Assembly: GCF_964204645.1 (NCBI RefSeq)
Contig: NC_134026.1
Span: forward strand, 14,658,450 to 14,722,449
From: Tubulanus polymorphus
Taxonomy: Eukaryota > Nemertea > Palaeonemertea > Tubulaniformes > Tubulanidae
DNA: 64,000 nt
Reading direction: 5' to 3'
The notes under the pieces are model-generated. The model was not told where the DNA came from, did no database searches, and saw only the letters and a list, made by a program, of their open reading frames with translations. Positions within the stretch are counted from its first letter, which is position 1, and the number at the start of each line of letters is the position of its first letter. Positions 1-12,558 of this stretch are shown here, piece after piece. The position numbers and the translations under genes are program-made.

Positions 1-165
1 ATGAATTGGGATTTGAAGGAAGAAATTATCTTTTTGACAGCATTGTTATCTTTTCCAGTCTGCTTTTTTGTGTCGGCATGATGTTTTGTAGATATGTTGG
101 TGTTAATTTTGACCATTGACTTGAGACAATTCGATACCTTTGCCAGGAATGGGACAGACTGGACA

Positions 166-2505
166 TATTTCTCTTGGGTAACTGGTTTGTTGTTAAGCCT
201 TTGAACAGGTGATTCTTTCCATGGCGGTTGATTGACTATTCCAGACCCAGGTCTGTCCAAACTCCATTACATTTGTTTGTGGTGTGATTGACTGTGAAAT
301 TTCCATTGATAAATTGTCGGTAAATTTCAGGGAATTATATTGGAAGTTTTCTCATATCGTCAATACAATGTGATAATGCTGGTGCATAGTTGGTATATCC
401 CGCAGCGATAGTGTATGGGATCATTCTCTCGACTTCCGTGAGATGTGCTACCCAGTCCCCTGAACGCTCAGCCTTGATGTATCGCAATATAATGTGTACC
501 ATATCCATGTACATTAACCAGAATTTTGCTGTCATGTTTGCTTCAATTAGATTTTTCAAATGATCTGTCCATCTTTCGTTCAGCACCTCGATTTCTGATC
601 TAAGTTCACAAAACATACGTTTGAAATTTAAGATATCTTCATTTTCACAACAATTCTTCTGAAGCAATTCTATACGTTTCATATGGATATTTTCGCCTGT
701 TGCTCCGACAAATGACTGCCAAAGCATGTTTTCTAATGACTCAACTATATTCAAATGGTACTTTAAGGTTGAATAGTAATCTTTGCCGGACACTACTTTG
801 TCTGTTGTTCCACTTTTACATAGGTCATTTTCTAAAAGGATGGCTTCAAAGCCGCTTTGCTTCATTAATGTACCAATACTGGCCATGAAATTTGTTGCAA
901 TGTGGAATCCACCAAGTCTGAAAATGAAATTTTCATACTTTTTCTCGTTTTTATGAACTATGCCTTTTAGAATGTCATAAATCTTCTGATCTGCAGTTAC
1001 GACTGTATCCTGTTGGCCCAGGTTCACAGTGACGTCTACCAAGTAATCAAGTGACTTGTGTACAACAGCATGCGATGTTGGCGAATGTGGGAACATCGGA
1101 CCATATGCTACAGTTGTTGGCCTGTTCAATTCGGGATGCAGGCAGTCCAAGAATTATGACCAACTTAGCAATGCGGTTTCTTTATCATAATCACGTGAAG
1201 CTGAACGGATTAGTGACCATAGGAAGCTCTCATCTGTAATGAGGCTGGTGCCATGTAGACTGCCTTCTCCCATTGAAGCAGTGTCGACTACGATATCTAT
1301 CATAGATCGTGCCTTGCGACTATCGTTCAAACTGGCATTGCTTTCAGGTACAGAAAAACGACATGGTTGTCCTTCTCTTCTTCTTTACCGGCACAGTACA
1401 ACTTTCCTCGGTATCATTTCCATATTGGTAAAACACATGTGTTGTCCCATGGAATGTGGAACCATCGCTTGTTTTATCATTAAAGTCATGGTTATCAAAA
1501 GCTGTCTGGAGAAATTGGCCTTTCTTCAACTCACTAGGAACAAAATGTCCATCAACACTATGTTCTCCAATACTTTGTACCTCGGCTGTAATAATACGTT
1601 AACCCGAATCATAACTGATAGCATGACCAAGCTTATTGAGTAATTCTATTGTTTCCTTGCTTCTTGTGGTTTTCAAAACATACAATGTTAATGCAGAATT
1701 TGTTGGCATCGCTAGGCATGTAGCCTGTGCCATCATATCCTGAGCTGTCGACAAAACTTGCAATTCTTCACTTTCCGATAAACACTCTCCAGCATCTTTA
1801 TCTGACAAAATTCAAGCCAAATGGTTGTACAGTTCAACTGGGACTCGCTTTCTTGCTTCATCAAGACTTATTTCCATTGTATTCACATCTGTTTGTTTGA
1901 AGGTAGTTGCATGTTTTTTTCATTAATGATCGGATGTGCTTTGCCAATGTGAATGCATCACAGTTGAAATTCAATTGACGTGGGTATTTCACTTTTTCAG
2001 CTGGTTCTATTTCAGGTGCATCTTGCAATTTCATCAATTGAGTGCACAGGTCACTCACAGTTATGGATCCCGAACATATGATGGTCATGCGTTTATACTG
2101 CGCTGGTATCGCTTGAATAGAATCTCCATACCTATTAGATAGTTTTTTTTAGAAGACGTGCTGACCGAATACTTGGACTTTCATTAAGAGAATTTCATTT
2201 AGAGAGATAAAATCACAGAGCTTGGTAAATGCCGCATCGGGTAATTTTGGTGAACTTGCCCGTTTATTTAAATAATTATCCATACAGAGAGGATGGTAAT
2301 GGTATCCTTCTCGATTTTTTGGACTCCCAATATGACTTACTAGTTTACTGATCATATGCTCATCACCCAACTCCTTGGCTTTTTCATACAATCTGGTTTG
2401 TCTTGTCTGTGCATAATCAAACATATACATTTTCCGATCTTTCTTATATCTCTCTTTCTCGCAAAGTAGACACATATTCATTTTTGTTGGTTTTGGTATT
2501 TCCAT
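166..2505 (-). pseudogene. Degraded orphan transposon-type gene, zinc-binding N-terminus
   Basis: Read leftward, a run of open fragments in changing frames (2505-2149, 2088-1861, 1808-1599, 1150-335) looks like one decayed gene. The first 118 residues carry a CLLC pair near residue 13 and a later YHYHPLC, a likely zinc-binding head. The largest piece (271 residues, 1150-335) contains a GGFHIATNF motif and a GKDYYSTLKYH motif that I associate with orphan transposon-linked proteins common in marine invertebrates. After the stop at 335 the reading continues in other frames to about 166 with CNGVWTDLGLE and NRHGK, so the C-terminus is also broken. No catalytic residues can be assigned. Function unknown; it is not a working gene in this form. 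Confidence 0.5.
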
Positions 2506-2597
2506 ACTTTTCCTGCAAAATATAAATTGTAAATAAAATTACACATGTATATTTATTATACACAACTGACTGTATATATATACTGAAATATAAACGA

Positions 2598-3076
2598 ATT
2601 TGGTTCCCTTTGGCCTAGATATTTAAGTGCCGAAATATCAATGAAAATTTGGGCATAGGTTCCCCTCTCGGCTAGATATTTAAGCGCTGAAATATCAATG
2701 AAAATTTGGGCATAGGTTCACATCTTGGCTAGACATTTAAGCGCTGAAATATCAATGAAAATTTGGGCATAGGTTCCCCTCTGGGCTAGACATTTAAGCG
2801 CTGAAATGTCAATGAAAATTTGGGCATAGGTTCCCCTTTGGGCTAGACATTTAAGAGCTGACTTATAAATGAAAATTTGGGCATAGGTTCCCCTTTGGGC
2901 TAGACAGACATTTAAGCACTGAAATATTTAGATGAAAATTTGGGTAGGACTATAGGTTCCCCTCTGGGCTAGACAGACATTTAAGAGCTGAATTATAAAT
3001 GAAAATCTGGGCATAGGTTCCCCTTTGGGCTAAACATTTAAGCACTGAAATATTTAGATGAAAATTTGGGTATAGG
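2598..3076. repeat. 57-bp tandem repeat, about 8 copies
   Basis: A monomer of about 57 bp with the anchors GGGCATAGGTTCCCCT, CTAGACATTTAAG and ATCAATGAAAATTTG repeats about eight times with small indels. It lies just upstream of the N-terminus of the leftward pseudogene. It is a minisatellite; it contains no supported coding sequence. Confidence 0.9.
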
Positions 3077-4514
3077 AAGCATTAAAATATGAATGAAACC
3101 CAATCAGGCATAGGTTCGCCAAAAAAGTTTGTGACTTATACATGTACATCATATCGGCCTAACCATTTGAAATGGACATTAATGCGGACAATTCTTTTTC
3201 TTTTGAAAAACAAAGCCTATATTTTTTCAGCTTATCAGGTTCACCCAGTCCTGGCAGTGGTTGCCTCCAAAGAGATCTCCGTCGCCCTACGATCCTAGTG
3301 TAACCAACAACCCAGACACATTCACTCAAATTCGCTGTACATCAGATACTAAGGTTCTTGGTGAAATCATAGGCCCATAGGTATTATAATCCATTCCATG
3401 ATTAATTTTGTAGTTCATCGAAAAAGAGAAGAAGTGATATTTACTTACCAAATTATGTTTGAAGTTTCATTTTAGACAATTTCCATCAAATATATGCTAT
3501 GAATTTAAAGGGTTGGCTTTGCGTGTCCGGCAATCAGAGCATACTTTACTATCAACAGCAGATAACTTGAATCGATGCATAAATCCTCTGTCAGTTTCAA
3601 CAAATTTGACAACAATTAAAGATGTTATGTGTACAATGTTACCCAGTAACAGAAATAACAGATGGTAGGTGATGATGAAATGAATGTCCCATTTCAATTC
3701 TGAAACACTATAAGAGTGCATTTCATTTCTTACAGCAGTTACAGTTATTTATTTCTAAAAACACTAAAAATCATGACTAAAAGAAGTAGCATTTTTTATT
3801 ATAGAATATTCAGTACCAGGATTGTGCGATAACAAAGGACATAAATATAACTAAATGCATATAATATGATTTGATTTTAGACACATTGAACTATAATCTA
3901 TTAAAATGTGGCTTTTTGATTTTCCATTCTATAAAAATGTTCGTACTATTATAAACCAACAATGGTCGTATTTTTCGTGATGTGCTACATTCACGCTTCT
4001 CCAACTTTAAAACGTCACTGTGTTCAAAGTGTTTAAGATAATCATCAAGGAATGATATAAATGTGAAGCATATAATTCCGCAATAATGATTAATGTCTAA
4101 AATTACGATTTAGAATTTTTGGAAGCGAGCTTTAATACAAAATCCATGAGGTGGTGCCTCGAAAAAAACGTAAAATTTTCTCAAATTGGATGAAACTTTT
4201 TGATTTTGTCGCAGACTTGTACGTAATTTCGTGATATGAATATATGAAATGAAAGCCCTGATAAATCTAAATAAAATGAATAAAGAATTACTTCCATACC
4301 TATTTCCAAAACTCTTTGTTTTATTCGCAGATTAGTAAATGATGCAATTTTAGTTCCCTCGGCTGACTATAGGGGGCGTTAAACCATTTTCGCACCACCT
4401 GTTACCATGGAAACGACCATCACCAGAACCGTACATGACCCCCTATCACAAAATAACAATATCCCGAGCAGAGCAAATGTGTCAATGAGAATCTAAAAAT
4501 TCCTCTGTCTGCTC
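3077..4514. other. Non-coding stretch, no gene seen
   Basis: Only short unsupported open frames are present. The sequence is ordinary AT-rich host-like DNA apart from an RFX-type X-box near its right end. The right boundary is where similarity to the Polinton capsid gene starts. Confidence 0.5.
4401..4414. promoter_or_regulatory. RFX X-box motif
   Basis: GTTACCATGGAAAC is a near-perfect inverted repeat matching the RFX X-box consensus used at many animal ciliary genes. No downstream cilium gene is visible, and Polinton A begins about 100 bp away, so the site may be a chance match or the remains of a host promoter. Confidence 0.4.
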
Positions 4515-4518
4515 CTCT

Positions 4519-4756
4519 ACTAATATTAATCAAATTGATTATTACCGGAAATAAATATGCATTATGGTTAGATTTTAGAACAACAGAGGATAACTTATTA
4601 CATGGTTCTGGAAAAAAATTACAGAACACTAAAGATGGAATACAATTATTCATGAAAAAGAAAAAAGTAAGCTTAAATTTTAAAATGCACATTTATATTA
4701 TATCTGACGCGCAATTAAATATCATAAATTCCCAATTGAATAGTGTTATGTATTAG
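4519..4756 (+). pseudogene. Polinton A major capsid protein, C-terminal fragment
   Basis: Only about the last 80 residues remain. Motifs YALWLDFRTTEDN, LHGSGKKLQNTKDG and IISDAQL match the C-terminus of the capsid gene of Polinton C closely. The left end joins unrelated host-like DNA at about 4,515, and a 2-nt deletion near 4,543 relative to Polinton C shifts the frame. It ends in a stop 32 bp before the MEGG gene, the same spacing and order as in Polinton C. Non-functional. Confidence 0.75.
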
Positions 4757-4788
4757 AATTTAGATTTTAATAAAACTTTTTATAATAA

Positions 4789-5937
4789 ATGGAAGGAGGA
4801 ATATATGAAATACAAAGTTCAAGTGAAATGATACCAGATATATATTATATAATACCTTATGATGAATATAGTAAGTATTTTGGAGAACTCTTTAATCAAT
4901 TCAAATATAGAATAAGTAAAATAGATAAAAATATTGAAACAAAAATAGAAGATAATATTGAATCTAAAATAGATAATAATATTGAACCTAAAATAGAAGA
5001 TAATATTGAACCTACATCGAATGATGATAACATTGAACCTGATATCAAAACCAAAAAGACAAATGAAATATATTGTGACGTATGTAAACAGTATAAAAGT
5101 AATAAGAATTGGGCAACTCATCTTAATTCACTCAAGCATAAGAAAAATAGGAATAAGACTATAAATGAATTTAATAACGATAGTGAAATTGATAATTATA
5201 ATGTTAAAGAAGATAAATATTGTGAAGAATGTGATAAATATATAAGTCGTAGTAATTTTTCAAAGCATAAATTAACTCAAATACATTTGGATAATGTAGA
5301 AAGAAATATATGTGAAAAGTGTAATGTTGTTGTATTACCTAAAGATAAAATTAAACATGATAATTCTATTGAACATACAATAAAAGCTATTGATTCAAAA
5401 CGCCTTTATAGAGTACCAACTGTATTTTTTGATATCGAAAATAATACTCATAGGAAATTATATAGATCAATTTTTATCGATTATGTAAGAAATAATCCAA
5501 AACAAGTATTATTAGATCTAAAAACTCGTCGGACAGATATAAAAACATTTCCAAGTGATTATTCAGGTATACATTATTTCATAAAATTTAAAAATACAGA
5601 TTTGTTAACAGAATTGAAAAAAGTTGCTGCTAATGATAATTATGATAATAAAAGTGATAACGTTGATGAAATAATTCAATATTACAGTTATGCAGATTTT
5701 TCACAGGATGTTATAAATGAAATAAGAAATGATGCAGAAAATAAATATGAAAATATAAGTGAAGACAAATTAAACCAATAATATATTTATTTAACTTATG
5801 AATTGGATGCTAAGAGTTTGAATGCTGTTAATGGTTATCATACTAAACTATTAGGTGAAGTTGAAGGCAATAGAAAATCAAAAGAATTAAAAGATGCACG
5901 GCACAAATGGTTTTTAGAATTAGAATCAGAAAAGTAA
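4789..5937 (+). pseudogene. Polinton A 'MEGG' C2H2 zinc-finger protein, in-frame stop
   Basis: Starts with MEGG like its counterpart in Polinton C, in a TAATAAATGG context shared by both. A short conserved N-terminal domain (about residues 1-48) is followed by a low-complexity run of NIE/KIED repeats (45-85) and three C2H2 fingers: C96/C99/H111/H117, C145/C148/H160/H166 and C175/C178/H190/H196. The 330-residue frame stops at 5,779-5,781, but the same frame continues without interruption for 51 more codons to a second stop at 5,935-5,937. Either a nonsense mutation or a read-through site is possible; a mutation is likelier in this decayed copy. Role unknown; nucleic-acid binding is plausible. 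Confidence 0.65.
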
Positions 5938-6008
5938 TTTAAAATATGAATATAGCTGCAAAGCAGCGATAACGGGTTGTCTGCACAGTCTTAGAATCCT
6001 GTTCAACG

Positions 6009-6280
6009 GTGGATTTCGACAAAGCATTCGATAAGGCACAACATCAGCCATTAACTAAACAGGCTATTAGGAAACAGTATCAATGATAGGTCTCCCAAAT
6101 GGCTCAGCAGTTATCTCTGAACGAAAACTTTTAGCCGAAATCAACCGAACGCCTCATCATGGAATAAGTCGGTCTAACTAGTGGAGTCACGCAACGTAGT
6201 ATCCTAAGTCGACTTCTGTTTAATGTCCTGAAAAATGACATACACAGTAATCCAAAATATACCAGACCGAGTAAATTTCC
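6009..6280 (+). pseudogene. LINE reverse-transcriptase fragment (unit 1)
   Basis: Translating with frame changes gives VDFDKAFDKAQHQPLL, WLSSYLSE and SGVTQ.SILS.LLFNVL.ND, the signature of non-LTR retrotransposon RT around the palm (the YADD box is not included). About 270 bp only, with substitutions and stops; carried as cargo by the composite element. Confidence 0.65.
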
Positions 6281-6284
6281 AAAA

Positions 6285-6840
6285 AACGAACTTAACACGC
6301 TGTTCGACCAAAAAACTTAATGTTCCGACAAGAAAATCTTGTTCAAGTGAAAACAATTCAGTTTGATCGAACAATACGCTTTTTGTTTGAACCATAACTT
6401 ACTTCATTCTTACAAAAAAATGTGTTCGAATGAAAAGCTATGTTATTGTTGAAATGAATAACTTTTTGTCCCGTCAAAAATATTTGGTTGAGCGAAAACA
6501 ATTTTTTCGAACGAATGTTTGAATGAAAACAATTCTGTTTGATTGAACGAAATACTTAATACTTTTGGTTCGGAGAAAAAACTTTTTACAATATACTTGT
6601 TTGAATGAAAAACTTAATGTTCTTACAAGAAAATTTTGTTCAAATTAAAACGATTCTGTTCGATCGAACGATTGTTCGAACGAAAAACATTTCGTTTGGA
6701 CAAAAAAAAGTTTGTTCAACTTTGTTCTAACGATTTTTTCAAATTGGTTCAATCGAACAGAATATTATTGGTTCGAGCGAAATGAATTTTGTTCCGACGA
6801 AAGAATTTTCAAGCGAAAGGTCTTTTGAACGAAAAAAAAG
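6285..6840. repeat. Degenerate GTTCGAACGAAA repeat zone (unit 1)
   Basis: Short diverged blocks built around GTTCGAACGAAAA, CTTAATGTTC and GACAAGAAAA recur every 25-40 bp. The zone is present in all five composite units in the same place after the RT scrap. It is non-coding. Confidence 0.7.
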
Positions 6841-6869
6841 GATATTTCTGGGGCTCCGCAGTAACTTAT

Positions 6870-7035
6870 CGCCAGACGTAGGTCGGCCTTGTGACAAGTT
6901 TCGGTGCAAGTCGGTTGCAATACGATTGTCGCGTTGCAGAAAGTTGAACACGTGCGACTCCTTGTGACTGGCGTTGCTGAAAGTCGCAACCCGTCGCAAC
7001 GGAGCGTAGGTCGATGAGTGGTGGCGACACAATAT
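6870..7035 (+). repeat. GTCGC-rich MITE, left part only (unit 1)
   Basis: Matches the left end and interior of the complete MITE at 23,060-23,387 (CAGACGTAGGTCGGCCTTG start, GTGACTGGCGTTGCTGAAAG interior), but the right inverted repeat is missing and 31-bp satellite follows directly. Confidence 0.65.
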
Positions 7036-7039
7036 ACTT

Positions 7040-7690
7040 GTTTTGTCGCGGGCGACAAAACCAAAATATTGAATTATCGCGGGCGACAAAACCAAACTAA
7101 TGAATTGTCGCGGGCAATAAAACCAAAATAATGAATTGTCGCAGGCGATAAAACCAAAATAATGAATTGTCACTGGCGATTAAACCAAAATATTGAATTG
7201 TCGCAGGCGATAAAACCAAAATATTGAATTGTCGCGCGGGACAAAACCAAAATATTTAATTGTCGCGGGCGACAAAACCAAACTAATGAATTGTCGCGGG
7301 CAATAAAACCAAAATAATGAGTTGTCGCGTGGGACAAAACCAAAATAATGAATTGTCGCGGGTGATAAAACCAAAATAATGAATTGTCGCGGGTGATAAA
7401 ACCAAAATATTGAATTGTCGCGGGCGACAAAACCAAATTAATGAATTGTCGCGGGCGATAAAACCAAATTAATGAATTGTCGCGGGCGATAAAACCAAAA
7501 TAATGATTGTCGCGGGCGATAAAACCAAAATAATGAATTGTCGCGGGCGATAAAACCAAAATAATGAATTGTCGCTGGCGATAAAACCAAAATATTGAAT
7601 TGTCGCAGGCAATAAAACCGCGACAAAAAAAAAAATTGTTGCGGGCGATAAAACCAAAATTATTGTTTTGTCGCGTTATTTTAGTTTTGT
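7040..7690. repeat. 31-bp satellite array (unit 1)
   Basis: About 20 copies of a 31-bp monomer (anchors GTCGCGGGCGATAAAACC and AAAATAATGAATT). The complement lacks stop codons in most copies, which creates long false reading frames on the minus strand. Non-coding. Confidence 0.92.
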
Positions 7691-9058
7691 CGTTTCGTCA
7701 TAATGTCGCCCTCGTTTGCATATTGGTGTTTTTTTTACGCATGGCCCTTATCAGCCACCATATAAAAGCCTTAAGGTCGCGTAAAACTCGATAAACACTT
7801 AAAGCGACACAGCGAACGATCTCCTTTCCCCCACAGCGAACGCTTAACCTAGTAGAGGCTACTAGCCTATGTAGGCCTATGTATATGCGTAGGCCTAACA
7901 TCCGGACAGATTGGTCGTAGGCCTATTGAATAACAACCCACCTAAATATCGTAATTTTTGTTTTGAAGTTCAATCCAATGAGTCTGTTAATAAACGCAAC
8001 AATTACACTGTGTTTGTTTGAGACAGTAAAGCTCAGTACCGGTAGGCCTAAAGCCGCGTCAAACTCGATAAACACTTCAAGCGACACAGGGAACAACCCC
8101 TTTCCCCCACAGCGAACGCTTACTCCGAATGTCAAGTGTGAGTCCAGCATACGGAAAGGATTGTGTTATATACTTGTATTTAGTAAATACCTTATGCATT
8201 TGACAATGATCGGTATGTACTGTAGGAAATATAGAGTATTGATGGTATTGATATAGATGTTGAAACCCGCGGCCGAATAAAGTAATATATTCTTTTATTT
8301 TGATACCTCGTCGACATAACAGCTTTTCTCCGCTATATCTCTTCGGTGTGTTTCGTTTAGGCCTACGACTCCCCGGTACACTTATGATTTATCTTAGTAA
8401 CAACACGGTTAATTTGATAAAGAAAAATAGGTATTGCTAAACTAAGTGCTTGACGCCCGCGGCCAAATCACTGGTAGTAATAAATTAATTTGTACTCGAT
8501 TTGATTCTCATGATGAGGTGAAACTCGCAGCTGATCCCCGGAACGACGATGTAGTGACACACGTCGATTCGTCGATGTTTACGGCTCGACAGTGCTTTTA
8601 AAATCTAAAGTAGTAAATCTTGTGTATAAGTAATATAATTTGATGAGGAAAATGGGTTACTGTTAAAATTAGTTTTTAAAAACCGCGACAGAATATGCAA
8701 TCTTTCGGTAATAAATTTGTTAATTTATGCTTGAATTGATAATTGATGTGACAAGAAACGTGCGGTAGATTTCGGAAAGAGGACTTAGAAAAACATGTCG
8801 GCTCTTTGAATGGGGCTCAATTTTCGATGTTTACGGCCCGACAGTGCTTTTGTTACGATGATTCTTCAAAATACGCACGGAGCATTTGTAGATCAAAGTG
8901 AGCTGAACGATATCAGACGGATCGTATCGACAACAGCGGCAAGGTAACAAAGCCTTTGTTCTTTTAGTAAAAATAGTGTGGAAGAAAATAATAATAATAA
9001 ATATAGCTGCAAAGCAGCGATAACGGGTTTTCTGCACAGTCTTAGAATCCTGTTCAAC

Positions 9059-9330
9059 GGTGGATTTCGACAAAGCATTTGATAAGGCACAACATCAGCC
9101 ATTACTAAACAGGCTATTAGGAAACAGTATCAATGATAGGTCGCCCAAATGGCTCAGCAGTTATCTCTGAACGAAAACTTGTAGCCGAAATCAACGGAAC
9201 GCCTCATCTTGGAATAAGTCGGTCAAACTAGTGGAGTCACGCAAGGTAGTATCCTAAGTTGTCTTCTGTTTAATGTCCTGACAAATGACATACATAGTAA
9301 TCCAACATATACCAGACCGAGTAAATTTCC
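9059..9330 (+). pseudogene. LINE reverse-transcriptase fragment (unit 2)
   Basis: Same 270-bp RT scrap as unit 1, nearly identical in sequence. SGVTQGSILSCLLFNVLTND is readable in one frame; a stop and a frame change separate it from the VDFDKAFDKAQ part. Confidence 0.7.
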
Positions 9331-9339
9331 AAATCGACC

Positions 9340-9900
9340 TTAACACGCTGTTCGACTTAAAAACTTAATGTTCCAACAAGAAAATCTTGTTCGAATGAAA
9401 ATTATTCTGTTTGATCTAACAATACGCTTTTTCCTTGAACCAAAAATTTTCCTCATCCTGACAAAAAATGTGTTCGAATAAAAAGCTATGTTATTGTTGA
9501 AATGAAAAATTTTTAGTCCCGCCAAAAAAATTTGGTTGAGCGAAAACAATTTTTTCGAACCAATGTTTGAATAAAAACAATTCTGTTCGATTGAACGAAA
9601 TACTTAATACTTTCGGTTCGGAGAAAAAACTTTTTTCAATATACTTGTTCGAACGAAAAACTTAATGTTCTGACAAAAAATTCTGTTCAAATTAAAACGA
9701 TTCTGTTCAATTGAACGATTGTTCGAACGAAAAACCTTTCGTTTGGACAAAAAAAAGTTTGCACAACTTTGTTCTAACGATTTTTTCAAATTGGTTCAAT
9801 CGTATAGAATATCATTGGTTCGAACGAAATATATTTTGTTCCGACGAAAGAATTTTCAAGCGAAAGGTCTTTTGAACGAAAAAAAAAGATATTTCTGGTG
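9340..9900. repeat. GTTCGAACGAAA repeat zone (unit 2)
   Basis: Same degenerate repeat as unit 1; non-coding. Confidence 0.7.
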
Positions 9901-10084
9901 CTCCGCAGTAACTTAAAACCGGACGTAGGTAGGTCTTGTGACACGATGCGATCCTCGCGTTGCATCGCAAGTTTCGGTGCATGTCGGTTGCAATACGATT
10001 GTGTCAGTTGGTTGTGACAGTCGTGTCGCATCGCAGAAAGTAGAACACGTACGACTCCATCTGACTGGCGTTGCTGAAAGTTGA

Positions 10085-10135
10085 GGACGCCAGTTATATG
10101 ACGACTGTACGGAAGCGATAAAGGGCCTCGAGTTG
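10085..10135. repeat. Remnant of ACGGAAGCGATAA foldback element (unit 2)
   Basis: Only one terminus survives (TACGGAAGCGATAAAGGGCC then TCGAGTTGTC), followed by the same flank (ATTAATCGACTTCAAAATAG) seen to the right of the larger cluster in unit 3. Confidence 0.6.
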
Positions 10136-10228
10136 TCAGATTAATCAGATTAATCGACTTCAAAATAGGCGAAAGGATAAGTCTTTATTACGTTATTAAT
10201 TGGCCTAATTATTCAAAAGCTAATAGAG

Positions 10229-11190
10229 TGGGCGACAAAACCAAAAAAATGAATTGTCGCAGGCGATAAAACCAAAATAATGAATTGTCGCTGGCGATAA
10301 AACCAAAATATTGAATTGTCGCATCAGGCGATCAAACCAAAATATGGAAGTGTCGCAGGTGATAAAACCGCGACAAAAAAGAAATTGTCGCGGGTGATAA
10401 AACCAAAATAATGAATTGTCGCGGGCGATAAAACCAAAATATTGAATTGTCGTGGGCGACAAAACCAAAATATTGAATTGTCAAGGGCGACAAAACCAAA
10501 CTAATGAATTGTCACGGGCGATAAAACCAAAATAATCAATTGTCGAGGGCGATAAAACCAAAATATTGAATTGTCGAGGGCGACAAAACCGAAATATCGA
10601 ATTGTCGAGGGCGACAAAACCAAACTAATGAAATTTTGCGGGCGACAAAACCAAAATATTGAATTGTCGCATGGGACAAAACCAAAATATTGAATTGTCG
10701 CGAGCGACAAAACCAACCAAACTAATGAATTGTCGCAGCCGATAAAACCAAAATAATGAATTGTCGCGGGCGATAAAACCAAAATAATGAATTGTCGTTG
10801 GCGATTAAACTAAAATATTGAATTGTCGCATCAGACGATAAAACCAAAATATTGAAGTGTCGCAGGCGATAAAACCGCGACAAGAAAAATATTTTAGCGG
10901 GCGATAAAACCAAAATAATGAATTGTCGCGGGCGATAAAACCAAAATATTGAATTGTCGCAGGCGATAAAACCGCGACAAAAAAAAATTGTCGCGGGCGA
11001 TTAAACCAAAATAATGAATTGTCGCGGGCGATAAAACCAAAATATTGAATTGTCGTGGGCGACAAAACCAAAATATTGATTTGTCGCGGGTGACAAAACC
11101 AAATTAATGAATTGTCGCGGGCGATAAAACCAAAATAATGAATTGTCGCGGGCGACAAAACCAAAATTATTGTTTTGTCGCGTTATTTTA
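10229..11190. repeat. 31-bp satellite array (unit 2)
   Basis: About 30 monomers with more variation than unit 3, including copies with GACAAAACC in place of GATAAAACC and an interrupted variant ATAAAACCGCGACAAAAAAA. Confidence 0.92.
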
Positions 11191-12558
11191 GTTTTGTCGT
11201 TTTGTCATAATGTCGCCCTCATTTGCATATACGTGTTTTTTTTACACATGGCCCTTATCAGCCACCATACTTAAGCCTTAAGGTCGCGTAAAACTCGATA
11301 AACACTTCAAGCGACACAGCGAACGATCTCCTTTCCCCCACAGCGAACGCTTAACGCTACTAGCCTATGTAGGCCTATGTTTATGCGTAGGCCTAACATC
11401 CGGACAGATTGGTCGTAGGCCTATTGAATAACAACCCACCTAAATATCGTAAATTTTGTTTTGAAGTTCAATCCAATGAGTCCGTTAATAAACGCAACAA
11501 TTATACTGTGTTTGTTTGAGACAGTAAAGCTCATAGCACCGGTAGGCCTAAAGCCGCGTCATACTCGATAACACAAGCGACACAGCGAACGATCCCTTTC
11601 CCCCACAGCGAATGCTTACTCCGAATGTCAAGTGTGAGTCCAGCATACAGAAAGGATTGTGTTATATACTTGTATTTAGTAAATTCCTTGTGCATTTGAC
11701 AATGATCGGTATGTACTGTAGGAAATATAGAGTATTGATGGTATTGATATAGAGGTTGAAGCCCGCGGCCGATTAAAGTAATATATTCTCTTATTTTGAT
11801 ACCTCGTCGACATAACAGCTTTTCTCCGCTATATCTCTTCGGCGTATCTACTTTAGGCCTACGACTCCCCGGTACACTTATGATTTATCTTAGTAAATAC
11901 ACGGTTAATTTGATAAAGAAAAAATAGGTATTGCTAAACGAACTGCCTGAAGCCCGCGGCCAAATCACTGGTAGTAATAAATTAATTTGTACTCGATTTG
12001 ATTCTCATGATGAGGTGAAACTCGCAGCTGATCCCCGGAACGACGATGTAGTGACACACGTCAATTTGTCGATGTTTATGGCTCGACAGTGCTTTTAAAA
12101 TCTAAAGTAGTAAATTTCCTGTGGATCGGTAATATGATTTGATGAGGAAATTGGGCTATTGTTAGAATTAGTTTTTTAAAACCGCGACAGAATGTGCAAT
12201 CTTTGGGTAATAAATTTGTTAATTTATGCTTTAATTGATAATCGACGTGACAAGAAACGTGCGGTAGATTTCGGAAAGACGACTTAGAAAAACATGTCGG
12301 CTCTTTGAATGGAACTCAATTTTCGATGTTCACGGCCCGACAGTGCTTTTGTAACGTTGATTCTTCAAAATTCGCACGGAGCATTTGTAGATTGAAATGA
12401 GCTGAATGATATCAGACGGATTGTATCGGCAACAGCGGCAATGTAAAAAAGCCTATGTACTTTTGACAAAAAAGTGTGGAAAAAAATAATAAAATTATTA
12501 ATATAGCTGCAAAGCAGCGATAACGGGTTTTCTGCACAGTCTTAGAATCCTGTTCAAC

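Larger units (their letters stand above)
5950..9000 (+). mobile_element. Composite rolling-circle-like element, unit 1
   Basis: First unit of a head-to-tail array inserted in the convergent spacer of Polinton A. It begins ATATAGCTGCAAAGCAGCG, whose GCTGCAAAGCAGC part is a perfect 5' hairpin, then AACGGG and a pyrimidine stretch. In order it holds a LINE RT scrap, a GTTCGAACGAAA zone, a truncated GTCGC-rich MITE, a short 31-bp satellite array and a tail of about 1.3 kb. The tail contains duplicated blocks (ACTCGATAAACACTT, CAGCGAACGCTTA) and ends in an ATA/ATAA microsatellite. It lacks the 3' hairpin seen at the ends of units 3 and 4. No transposase is encoded, so it is non-autonomous. Confidence 0.6.
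9001..12499 (+). mobile_element. Composite rolling-circle-like element, unit 2
   Basis: Starts ATATAGCTGCAAAGCAGCG directly after the microsatellite tail of unit 1, with no duplicated target. Same order of parts as unit 1, with a longer satellite array and a remnant of the ACGGAAGCGATAA foldback element near 10,107. Ends in an ATAA/ATTA tail without the 3' hairpin. Tandem head-to-tail joining without flanking duplications is what rolling-circle transposition with read-through produces. Confidence 0.6.

Noticed and set aside
1239-1643. Plus-strand 134-residue frame
   Set aside because: Lies antisense to the leftward pseudogene and has no recognisable motif.
4819-5121. Minus-strand frame of 100 residues rich in FRFNIIFYF
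   Set aside because: Antisense of the low-complexity NIE/KIED repeat of the MEGG gene.
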